The position numbers and the translations under genes were made by a program. Below the pieces are notes generated by a model. That model had not been told where the DNA came from. It did not search any database and was given only the letters and a program-made list of their open reading frames with translations. Below are positions 54,344 through 64,000 of a stretch of 64,000 nt of DNA, in pieces. Each line of letters begins with the position of its first letter. The stretch's first letter is position 1. Source of the DNA: Anaeramoeba flamelloides (taxonomy: Eukaryota; Metamonada; Anaeramoebidae); contig JANTQA010000047.1 in NCBI GenBank assembly GCA_027625915.1, forward strand, positions 16,616,001 through 16,680,000. The letters are read 5' to 3'.

Positions 54344-54786
54344 GTAATAAATGGCTTTTGTGGATTTTCAAGTGCAAGTTCAAATTTGAGAACATTTCAA
54401 ACTTGTAAAAGCAAATGTAAAAAAAATATGTAGAACATCCCAAGTTAATAGTGTGAGTTCAATAAGTTGAAATGGGGATTTTGAAATATTAAAATCAAAA
54501 TTTTGGCACTTTATAATTTCTAATACAAGTATCCTTATTATAAAGTTTCTTAAAAGAAATAATTTGACATTATTGAGATTTAAATTTGATTCAAGCTGTA
54601 TTTTGGAATCATTTGTTTCAGAAATAATTGAAAAGAATTACTTCGCAAATCCTGATTATTTTGGAAGAATGGAATAAGGAATAATTTTTTAAAATGATTA
54701 TTTCAAAGGCACACAAAGACAAAATCTTATAGTTCCCGTTTTTTTTTCAGAGAAAATTATTTATTGTATTGATCGACAAAGGTTAA
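54344..54786. other. AT-rich spacer between MITE A5 and repeat D2
   Basis: Nothing recognised. Confidence 0.4.
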
Positions 54787-55532
54787 GGGATTAGCGTCTA
54801 CTAAGGAGAAGCCTAGGATCAAAGTATGTTGTTATTGGACGTTAACACATTCGTGTTACATGGTTCAAATGTCTCTAAAAAATCGATTGCATAGTAGTAA
54901 TATTTGTTGATCTCATCAATTAAAAATGATCTCTGTATTAGTAAAAAACCCAACAAATTCAGAATAAAATCTGCATTTCGCCATAAATTTTATGATTGAA
55001 TTATCAATATTCAGACTACAAAGTCATAAAATATCTTTCTTAAATGTTTGGCGAAATGTAGATTAGTTACTAAAAAATTCGTTTTTTTTTAAAAATTAAA
55101 TAATTAACTAATAAAGTTTTTTGTCAAATTATTTCTCAAATCATGCAAATATTTTGATGTTAAAATTATATTTATCAAAAGCAAACAAAATTAATCAGTC
55201 CTTGTACTTTTATGTTGATGATTATTGAGTTAATCTTTGAAATTCTAAAATTATAAAAATAGTTACTTTTAGAAGTTCTAAATCTAAATTATTAAATACC
55301 GGAATACTGTATTTTGGGTTTTTATTTTTAAATTTGAAAAAGGAATTAAAAAAAATTTTTCAAAATTAAAATTTTTTAATTGTGATCCTTAGTCAAAAAT
55401 GTAATAATTTATTGTGCAATAAGATTTATAATAGATTTTTTAGAGCTATTCGAGCCATTGTCGCACTAATACCATTTACACCCAATTACAACATACTTTG
55501 ATTATAGAGAAATCTAGGGTAACGCTAATCCC
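54787..55532 (+). mobile_element. TTAA-flanked repeat family D, copy 2
   Basis: 746 bp between TTAA at 54783-54786 and 55533-55536. Inverted ends GGGATTAGCGTC and AACGCTAATCCC. Nearly co-linear with 7898-8645, with few indels, implying fairly recent spread. Its right end lies 187 bp upstream of the C2-domain gene start, so it forms part of that gene's upstream region. Confidence 0.85.
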
Positions 55533-55722
55533 TTAAGTTCACCAAAAAAGAAATTAAAGAAAGAAACAAAATAGTGAAAAAGAGACCAACCAGTCTTCTC
55601 CCATTTAAAGTGATTTAAGTTTACTCAGAGTCAAGTTTGGTTCAAACCAAAAAATCAGTAATAAATTTACCTGAAAACTTGGTCAAAATTGTTCATTTTT
55701 TTATTTTTATCACTTTGATCAA

Positions 55723-56500
55723 ATGAACAAACTTTATATCCGTGTTGTAGAAGCAAAAGGTTTAAGAGCAGCCGATTTCGGTGGAAAAGTTTGTTTTTCT
55801 TGTTTTTCTTGTTTTTCTTGTTTTTTTTTTTTTTATTATTATTTTTTTTCTTGACAAACCAAAACTCACAAATGATTATTATTTTTTCGAAATTGTTTTT
55901 TTAAATGAATAGTCTGATCCATTTTGTACTTTATCTATTTCCGACAAAGAAGTATCGGACAAAATTACAAAAAAAGGAAAGTTATTTACACCAAAAACAA
56001 AGGTTATCAAGAAAACTGTTAATCCAGTCTGGAAAGAATCCAAAATGCTTTACGTTGTTCCAGGAAATGAAGAAAAGGATTTCCTTAGAGTTGTTATTTA
56101 CGATTGGGATCGTGTAAATTTATTTTTTATTTTTTTTTTTTTTTTTTAAATTTTTTCTTCTTTTTTTTTTATTAAATTTTATTTTTTGTTTTCTTGTCAC
56201 TTTTTATTTTTTACAAATAGGCATCCAAAAATGATCTTCTTGGAATGGTTAAAATTCCAATGACAACTTTCTTAAATGGAAAATCTGTTGATGCGTAAGT
56301 TCAAATTTTTTTCCTTTTTTTTTTTCTCTTTTTTTTGTAATTCTCTAATTTTTTGATATTTTTTGTTATCTGATAATGATCAAATTATATACAATAGTTG
56401 GTATAATGTTAAACCAATGAAAAAAGAAAAAGCTAAAGGCGAACTCCGTTTGATCACTCATTATTGTCCAGTTGGCGTTCCATTTTATAACAACTTTTAA
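55723..56500 (+). CDS. Single C2-domain protein, four exons
   Basis: 147 residues from exons 55723-55788, 55913-56113, 56221-56294 and 56398-56500. Donors are GTTTGT, GTAAAT and GTAAGT; all acceptors end TAG. The protein is essentially one C2 domain: MNKLYIRVVEAKGLRAADFG, then SDPFCTLSI, the strand KTKVIKKTVNPVWKES, FLRVVIYDWDR, NDLLGMVKIPM, and a C-terminal KGELRLITHYCP. The Asp residues of the first loop (AADFGGKSDPF) and third loop (YDWDRASKNDL) match the calcium-coordinating positions, so Ca2+-dependent phospholipid binding is likely. No other domain, signal peptide or membrane segment is visible. Similar stand-alone C2 proteins are common in protists; the cellular role is not evident. 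Introns are short (103-124 bp). Confidence 0.88.
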
Positions 56501-59500
56501 TTTGTTTTTTATTTGAAACTTTTCTCTTGTCTGTTGAAGTTATTGTTTCTTTGACTCTTGTGTTTGAAACATTTTCTCATTGACCACCTTGGTAATATTA
56601 AAAAATAAGATAACTGAACATGAAAAAGAATAACAATAATACCTATCAATAAAAAAGAACGATACTCTCTATTTTATTTTCTTTTTTTTCTTTTTTTTTT
56701 TTATAGTCCTTTTTCATTTTTGTTTCCAGATCATAAAATTATTTCATCTTTTTGTTTTGATTTATTGCTCATATTCATTTTTTCGGGTCTTGGATTACGT
56801 CATAAACCAAGTCCTGTTTTTTTTATTTGGTTAAAATTATTATATATTAAATCAAAGTAAAATTAAACTAATAAGTGCAATATGAAATAATACAACTAAA
56901 TACACCAAACAATCACATATAGTCATTTTAAAAAAGTGAAAACTTTTTTTTATGATTTTGCTGTAATTAAACCTTTTTTAAAGTTTTTTGTTATAAACAA
57001 GCCTGGAATTTTTTTAAAAAGGTGCTTTCCTTGACACCCCGATCCATACACCACATTTAAACGTTGATTGTTTAATTTATCAAAACAGAAAACTTTCTAC
57101 AAGTTTTAGTTCTCAAAAAGTTTTTATTTTTTTAAATCAAAAAACTTGAAAAAAGTTTTTAAGGGGGTAAGTACATTTTTCATTTTTTGAGTGCCACCAT
57201 TTATGTGAAACTGAATTCTTCAAATCATTTCTAATACCAGAATACATTGGTATTTTCATAAACACTAGAGTGAAATATATCCTAGTACAAGCTATTTTCA
57301 TACCAATAAAAAAACACAAATCAAAAAAATGAAAAAATTGATCAAGAAAAAATAAATAAAAATCATTTATTACTTGATCTAATCTATAAAATTTTACACA
57401 ATTACTTTTTACTGATTTAATTTGAATTTTAATCCTTTATGAAAAAAAGTTTATTAGTCAAATTTTTGAGAAAACAAATTACTTTTTATTTCTAAAGAAT
57501 TTCCAAAATGAATTTAAAAATCCTATTTTCATTTAATTTATCTAATTCTTGATTTGATTCAGAAAATAGGATATTTATTAAATAACTCTTATTGAGAATA
57601 AGGGTTTATTGGGCAAATTCGTTTGATTTTATAATTATTTATTTTCAATTAAAACGAGAACTCAAAAAAATTCTGAATCTGATTGAAATTTTTTCTTGAA
57701 TTTTTCAATTGTTTGGATTTGAATCTTTTGTAACTGCTTTTTGATTCCAAGATTTCAACTCCTTTATTTTAGTTTTTGAAATAGTACTCTTTGTTTTGGT
57801 TTTGCTTGATAAAAATATTTCAAAAAAGAATTTTGAAAGCAAATTTATCACAAAAGGTTTTTTAAAATAATAATAAATAGTAATGGGGCGAAAAATTCAA
57901 GGAAAAAAAGAGTTTGGATACATATAAATTAAGAAGATAAAGAAAATAATTCTTCCAAAATAGGCTTTTATCGATATTTTTTTTTTTCATTCTTGATTTC
58001 AACAAATTTATTTTGACTGGTGATCTTTCGTGTTCAGTCTTCTAAAAGAAAATATTTGTTTCAAATGTACACCATTTTGGGTATATTTTTTGGTTTACTC
58101 TTTGATTAATTTCAATCTTTTGTATAAACACATTTCAAGATCCAAAACCAAATTTAATAAAACCAAATATTGAATCAAAAAAAATGTTCAAAAAATTGAA
58201 AAATTTAAGATTCAACTCTGAATTACTTTGATTCTTTTCACGAATAGACTAGTGGATGATGTTTTGGTTCCAAAGTTTCAATATCGGGCTTCATTCAAAA
58301 AAATATTTTTTCAGTAATGTTAACACAATTATAATTTTCAAAATGGGGAAAAGTACTTACTTCCTTTAAAAAAACGATTCACTTTTTTAAAAAAGTCTGT
58401 ATTATAAAATATATTTCAATTTTTTTAAGGTTTAAAATTCCACAAATTTGAAAAAATGATTATCTTGTGTTGTTTGTTGTGACTTGTTAATTTGGTTCTT
58501 AGCTGATTGATCTTGGACTTGGTATGTAATACAAAGTTGCTCAAAAAGGCAGTTTTTGATAATTTTTTTTTTCTTCTGAAATCAGAATTTATGAGTGGAA
58601 GAATAATATAGTTTTGAAAAGGTAAACGATTAAAAAAATGTGATTTGTAGGTTGTTGATTACAAAATTTATTTAGGTTTGGTTTTAATTAAACTTTTTTA
58701 AAAAAAAAATTATTTTATTTAATGGCCGAGTCATTAAAGTTGTTGTTTTGGTATATAAAGACCAAAAGCCCCCTTCTAGTGAAAAACATTTTTTATTCAA
58801 ATGAAAAGTATTCGTTAATCCAAATCAATTTTCATTCAAAAAAAAAATGTCCAATTGATTCAAACATAAAAAAAAATTAAAATAGTTTTAAAACGAAATG
58901 GTTGTTATTTTATTTTGATTTCGTTTTGTACCAAGTAAAAAGTTGATCAAATTTGAAGAAGGAAGAGAAAAAGAAAATGAAATAAAACAGAAAATAAAAA
59001 AATAAAATAGAATAAGAAAAAAAGGAATTTTTATGAAAGGGTAATTAAATTAATTCTTCTTCGCTAAATATATAAGTCATTATTTATGAATCTTGTATAA
59101 TTTCATCAATCTGGAGTGTCTTTTATTTATTTTTAAATCTAATCTACAAATGTTTCCTTAGTTGAATAGTTTCTTGGTAAGATAAGATTTTTTTTTATTT
59201 TTTTCGTTTTTTTTTTTTTAAAATTTTCAAGTAAAAATTCTCAAGATTTGGTATTGCTTAAAAAAAATTTCTATATTTTTAAATTTCCAAAATCTTTATT
59301 CAATTTCACTTACAACATAATTCTTTTTGTTTTTTGTTTTTTATTTTTTTTTCATTATAAAAAATGAAAAAAATAGAAAATCCAATTTCTCAAAAAAAAA
59401 CTTTTCAAAAAGTTAATTGACAATAAATGTTTTTTTTTAAACTTTTCGATTTTTTAACTTTAAAAAGGACTTTAAGGTTAAAAATAATTTTTTCAAATCG

Positions 59501-59985
59501 AAAAAGTAAATTGTAATTTTATTGAGTGCCTAATAACAACCAGAAACTAACTACAACCTATGAAATACGACCAATATCCAAAAATCAACAACCAAAAAAG
59601 AGGTTATTTTTCGAAAGAAGAGCCAAAGATAAACACCCATTTTTCAATTAGAATGGCTATGAATTAAAATTTTCGAAAACAACTATGTTTCTTTTCGAGT
59701 TTCTCTCCTTTGTGCTTTTTGGGATCTCGTAGATTTTTTTCTTCATTTTTTTCATTTTTCAAATGAGTTTTTATAAACAAAAAAATGTTACAAAATCCTG
59801 ACTTTGACAAATTTCGAGAGTTACAAAATATACAAAAAGATTTTTAAATAAAATTAAATTGATTATGTTATTACAGAAAATAATTTGCCTTAAATTGAAG
59901 AAATTAAACCATTTGGAAATTTAAAAAAAGAAACAAGTATTTTTTTTTTAAATTTGTTTTTTTTTTAAATTTATAATGCTTTTAA
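56501..59985. other. AT-rich region after the C2 gene
   Basis: T-rich 3' flank, then low-complexity sequence. At 57164 TTAAGGGGGTAAGTACATTT resembles a TTAA-family end without a visible partner. A 35-codon frame at 59560-59667 (starting MKYDQYPKINNQKRG) has balanced composition but no support. No gene called. Confidence 0.4.
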
Positions 59986-61119
59986 AGGATCATTACTTTA
60001 CAAAAACACTTTTTAAGTTTTAAACACTTTATTGGTGATATTCTCTACTTACAAATTTTGGATATGCCAAGTTTCAAAAAAATGTGATCAACTAAGAAAC
60101 CCAGAAAAGAATATTATTTTTGTTTTAGATCAATTTTTTTTTTCAATTTTTTATGGAAAAGAAAAACCTATTAAATTCATTATATTTTTTACATTATAAC
60201 AAATTTTTACTAATTTTATTAACATACACAACATTATTATATAAAATAATAGTTCTTTGTTGACATTAATATAAAAATAAAGATTTTTGTTGGTTTTTTG
60301 AGATAATTTTTTTGGTTTACCAAAAAAATGATTTATTCAACCAATTGAAAAATAATTGTATTGATTTAAGAATGATAGTTATAACCATTAAAGTTTTAAA
60401 ACCATTTAAAAATTTTACAAAGAAATTTTGTTTTTGTATTAAGAAGAACTTCGATTTTGGAAAATAAAATTTTCTTGTAGGTAATTGTAAATTTTGTAAT
60501 TTTATCTTCAAAATTCAAAATCATTTTTTCTGACAAAAATGAAATAAATCGCGATAAGGATTCTTGTCCATAAGATCAAATATTTTTTTTAAAAAAAAAA
60601 ATTAATCAAAATTGAAAATTTTTATGCAATTTTTTTTCATTTTTCGAAAAATTGATTACAACTTTTTATAAGCAATAAAGAATTAAAATTTTTTGCAAAA
60701 TAGATCTCAATTTAATTGATAAACTGTAGTTATTCTTCAATCAAATATTCATTTATTGAATCGCTTATACCCCAATTAATTTCATTGGATAAGATATGTA
60801 TTGAAATATTCATTATCAAACATAATAAAAAAATAAAAAATTTTCTTTCGAAATCAAGATTTTCCAACATAGAACGAAAAATATCTGTATTACCATTTTC
60901 AAGAATTAACTTAATTGTTAATAAAAATAATAGGACACTTTTTTTAGTTTTATATTGGAGACACTTAAATTTCCGATTTCAAAAAAAGAGACTTAATTTA
61001 ATAAATTGTTTAGATGGGGTTAACTTATCCATTTTATAAGTCTAAACACAAATTATAAAAAAAAATATTTTTCAAGATCTTTACAAGATTTCATTTTGTT
61101 TGTAAAAATTACTACCACC
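59986..61119 (+). mobile_element. Repeat family C, copy 3
   Basis: 1,134 bp between TTAA at 59982-59985 and 61120-61123. Co-linear with 27975-29102, for example GATATTCTCTACTTACAAAT near the left and TTAACTTATCCATTTTATAAG near the right. More diverged than the other two copies. Confidence 0.7.
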
Positions 61120-61153
61120 TTAAATTTTTTTCTTTGATTTCATTTTTCATATA

Positions 61154-61324
61154 CAGTCAGTTTCACTTTTAAGGCACAAAAAAATCTCAAATTAAAGCAC
61201 AAAATTCAAATTCTAGTAAAAATAAATTGTAAAAAAAAAAATTCCCAATTTTGTGCCTTAATTTGAGATTTTTTTGTGCCTTAAATTTCGATGAAAGTTT
61301 GTACCTTAAAAGTGAAACCGACTG
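61154..61324. mobile_element. CAGTC mariner-type MITE, copy A6
   Basis: 171 bp flanked by TA (61152-61153 and 61325-61326). The left end is CAGTCAGTTTCACTTTTAAG and the right end AAAAGTGAAACCGACTG. The right arm keeps the AAATTTCGATGAAAGTTTGT block, but the left arm lacks its partner, so a ~26-bp deletion has made the arms unequal. Otherwise very close to A3. Confidence 0.85.
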
Positions 61325-61326
61325 TA

Positions 61327-62571
61327 GATCATATGATTTTTTTTTTTGTTATTTGAATTTTGTCAATCAAAATAAGGGCAATGTCTCAATACCATTTTTA
61401 GGATTCATTTCAGCTCTTGAGTATAAAACAAATCCATGGTAAATGACTCGACCCTTAAAGAAAAGAACTTTGACAACAATTTAATGAATATTGACTATTA
61501 AAAAACTTATCAGGGATTATTTTAATGTACTGTTTTTTTTCAATTCTAAACTTTAACCATAACTATTTTGGGTGGTTGGGTGGAAAAAATTAAACTTGAT
61601 TTATTTTTTTTATTCTCAGGAAAAGTTGTACAGCTAACCTGATGAATTGCAACAATAGAAAAAAGGATCTAAATGATGGATATTATAAGAACTTGATGAA
61701 ATTAATTTGTGATTATTTAAGTTACTTCAATCGTTTCTGAATAATAGTTTGAAAGTGAATAAACAAAAATCAGAAAAGTCAATATTTTTTTTACTTTCCT
61801 TATGAAAAAATCACTCAAGAAAATGTGGTTTTCAATTTCACCAACCCAACAATGAAGAATTTCAAAACTTAATTGAAAAACAAAAATGGTTCTGAGTATC
61901 AACAAATCAAATATGAAAAATCCACAATTACTAACAAAAGTACCAAAACAACATTTACTAACTTTACAAAATAATAAAACACAGAAATATGAGTTTTTAC
62001 AGAAAACACACTAAACAGAATTTACTAAAACCTATAACAACCATTTAGAGAAATAAAAGTAAAAAAAAAACAATCATTATTCACGATACCCACACTACCA
62101 AAATCGCAAGATTATTGAATTCCATTTCAACCCATTAAAACACATATATTTCGTTCTAAAAACTGATACAAAATTTTGAATCGTTTTATATTGAACAACA
62201 TTTTTGAATTCCATTTTAATATTTAAAACCCATTTATTTATTTAAAAAGGATTTAATTATTTCAGACTAATTTAGTAAAATTTCAATTAAATTAAATTTA
62301 GATTTTTTCAATTTAATTCCATATAGGATTTATGAATTTCAGACTAATTTAGTAAAATTTCAAGATTTGAGAAGAAACAATTACCGTCTTGAAGAATTAA
62401 GTTATTCAAAAAATATGATAAAAGAAAACCAAGTTAAAAAGGTAAAAATAAAAGATAGCTAAAAAACTTTTTATTTAAGCAGAAGGATTTAAAATGTAAA
62501 AAAATAGAACTTTATCAATATTTTTATCTTTTAAATAAATTTTGTTGAAAAAATATTAACTTTTTTAATAT
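61327..62571. other. AT-rich stretch; short direct repeat at 62262-62363
   Basis: TTTCAGACTAATTTAGTAAA followed by ATTTCAA occurs twice, about 74 bases apart. After the second copy a short frame reads NNYRLEELSYSKNM and ends near a GTAAAA donor-like motif. It could be an exon-like fragment, but no gene can be assembled. Confidence 0.35.
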
Positions 62572-63112
62572 AAACTAAAATTCAAAATTTTCCACACAGC
62601 TAAAATTTTCCAAACAATCACAACAATACAATTTCATTCAAATTGCAGATAATTTTGATTTTTGAAAAATATGTAAATCATTTTTTCATCTTTTTGTTTT
62701 TTTTTCATTTCATTTTTTGAATTACGTAACTTGTTTCGTTCGATCAATTTTTTTTCCAATGATTGATATTGTGCTTAAGTTGAGTTGTTCCAAATAGAAG
62801 AACTCAAATAAAATTAATTGGTAGTACCTGACCATTTGATCGATCAATATTCCTAATAGAATGTCAACATATTTAGCATTGGTATTTTTTTGTTTTGCTC
62901 CCTCCAAAATTTTTAACATACCCATGATTTATTAGTATTGATAATTATTTATTTTTTTGTTTTGTGAGTATTGTAATGTATAAACAAGTGTTAACATTCC
63001 AATTAGCGAATGGTTCTAATTTGGTATTTCTTTGGGAATTGGTTAAATAAGTTTTTTTTTTTCACAAATCGAATTTTGGTGTGTTAAAAATTTTGAATTG
63101 GGGTTATTATAA
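62572..63112 (+). mobile_element. Repeat family F, copy 2
   Basis: 541 bp, matching 13723-14265 end to end. Inverted ends AATTCAAAATTTTCCACACA and TGTGTTAAAAATTTTGAATT. Directly followed by an (AT)n run at 63113-63136, as is the copy at 41938. Confidence 0.65.
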
Positions 63113-63952
63113 AATATATATATATATATATATATATTATAATAATAATCCAGATTTAAAAAGGAAATTAAATGTACTACATATTTATGGCCTAATTTCC
63201 ATCTATTATTTTTAAATTTAAAGAAAATTGAGAAATTAAATTCAAATAAAAGAAAATATGAAGAAAATTAGAATGTTTTTAAAAAAGAATATAAAAAATT
63301 AGTGTTTTATGAAGTGGGTACATTTTACCATTTTGAAAAATTTTAGTTGTAACAACCTTACTGAAAAAAATATTCTTTGAGATTGTCATTGGATATTGAA
63401 ACTTTGAAACCAAAATACCCTTCACTACTCTTCTTGTGTTAAGAAAGCTAACCCAAAGAAAATCAGAGTCGAATCTTTAATTTTTCAATGTTTTGATAGA
63501 TTTTTTTTTTTGATTAAATTTTTAGTTTTATTAAATTATGTTTTGGATCTAGAAATGTGTTTATGCGAATGAGTGAAATTAGTCCAAGAATAAACCAAAA
63601 AAACATACCCGAAAGTGTGTATTTGAAACAAATATTTTCTTTTAGATGACCAAACACGAAAGATTCCCTTTACAAGGATAAGTTTTTTGAAATTAAAAAA
63701 GAAAAAAAAATCGATCAAAGTCTATTTTCGAAGATTTGTTTTCTTTATCTTCTTAATTTTTATGAATACAAACAATTTATTACCTTGAATTTTTCACACC
63801 ATTACTATTTATTATAATTTTACCAAACATTTGAAAACAAATTTGCTTTCAAAATTTTATTTTCAAATATTTTCATCAAACCAAAAAAAAAACAAAGAAA
63901 ACTATTTCAAAAATTAAAATAAATGGGTTAAATTCTTGGAATTAAAAAACAT
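63113..63952. other. (AT)n tract and diverged repeat G, copy 2
   Basis: (AT)n at about 63113-63136. 63455-63950 matches parts of 16430-16930. No gene seen. Confidence 0.4.
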
Positions 63953-63956
63953 TTAA

Positions 63957-64000
63957 GGGAGTAGTCATTTTTGAAAATAAAATGAAATCTTTTCAAGATC
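63957..64000 (-). mobile_element. Repeat family C, copy 4, cut by the window edge
   Basis: After TTAA (63953-63956) the sequence GGGAGTAGTCATTTTTG and the following AAATAAAATGAAATC are the reverse complement of the right end of the other C copies. The element therefore lies in the opposite orientation and continues past the window. Confidence 0.7.

Noticed and set aside
59560-59667. 35-codon ATG frame with balanced composition
   Set aside because: Too short, no similarity, no neighbouring exon or clear signals.
62337-62440. Exon-like stretch between CAG and GTAAAA
   Set aside because: Part of it is a local direct duplication and no gene can be assembled around it.
1-64000. Search for retroviral, LTR or Polinton remnants, transposase genes, CRISPR arrays and rRNA
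   Set aside because: No frame or repeat pattern supports any of these in this window; the mobile sequence seen is all non-coding DNA-transposon-like.

Overview
The window is nuclear DNA of a very AT-rich eukaryote. Protein genes carry GT-AG introns, reading frames hold long Asn, Gln, Thr and Lys/Glu tracts, a nuclear-type tRNA gene is present, and the proteins are typical eukaryotic ones. The low-complexity style and the protein set (importin-beta, a DOCK exchange factor, an FHA-AAA ATPase, RMI1, dihydropyrimidine dehydrogenase) suggest an amoeboid protist, with amoebozoans or anaeramoebids as candidates. No rRNA or marker gene settles this. All six complete protein genes end in TAA. Gene density is low: coding sequence is about 30% of the window, and gaps of 3-7 kb separate the genes.

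Layout. 1-2004 (minus): first ~596 residues of a long coiled-coil protein running off the left edge. 3150-3222 (plus): tRNA-Lys(UUU), inside a 6.6-kb unit bounded by inverted repeats and TTAA (2444-9017) that holds several nested small transposons. 9606-12488 (plus): importin subunit beta-1. 12489-19638: non-coding, rich in miniature inverted-repeat transposons, including one nested inside a larger inverted-repeat unit (17081-17963). 19639-26022 (plus): a 2,127-residue DOCK family guanine nucleotide exchange factor in one uninterrupted frame. 29536-33039 (minus): an FHA-AAA ATPase of the architecture known from plants, with a changed Walker B glutamate and a changed pore loop. 40029-40763 (plus): a short RMI1-like protein with a Gln-rich tail. 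45689-51767 (plus): dihydropyrimidine dehydrogenase in five exons, with all expected iron-sulfur and catalytic cysteines. 55723-56500 (plus): a 147-residue single-C2-domain protein in four exons. From 56501 to the end I see only repeats and AT-rich sequence.

The genes form no operon or evident pathway: nuclear transport, Rho-family signalling, DNA repair, pyrimidine catabolism and calcium/membrane binding sit side by side as usual in eukaryotes. The most structured material outside the genes is a dense population of non-autonomous DNA transposons. Two target types recur: TA-flanked elements with CAGTC or CAGCCG ends (Tc1/mariner-like), and TTAA-flanked elements starting GGG(A/G)NTAG (piggyBac-like target). 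No transposase gene was recognised, and I saw no retrovirus-like, LTR or Polinton element.
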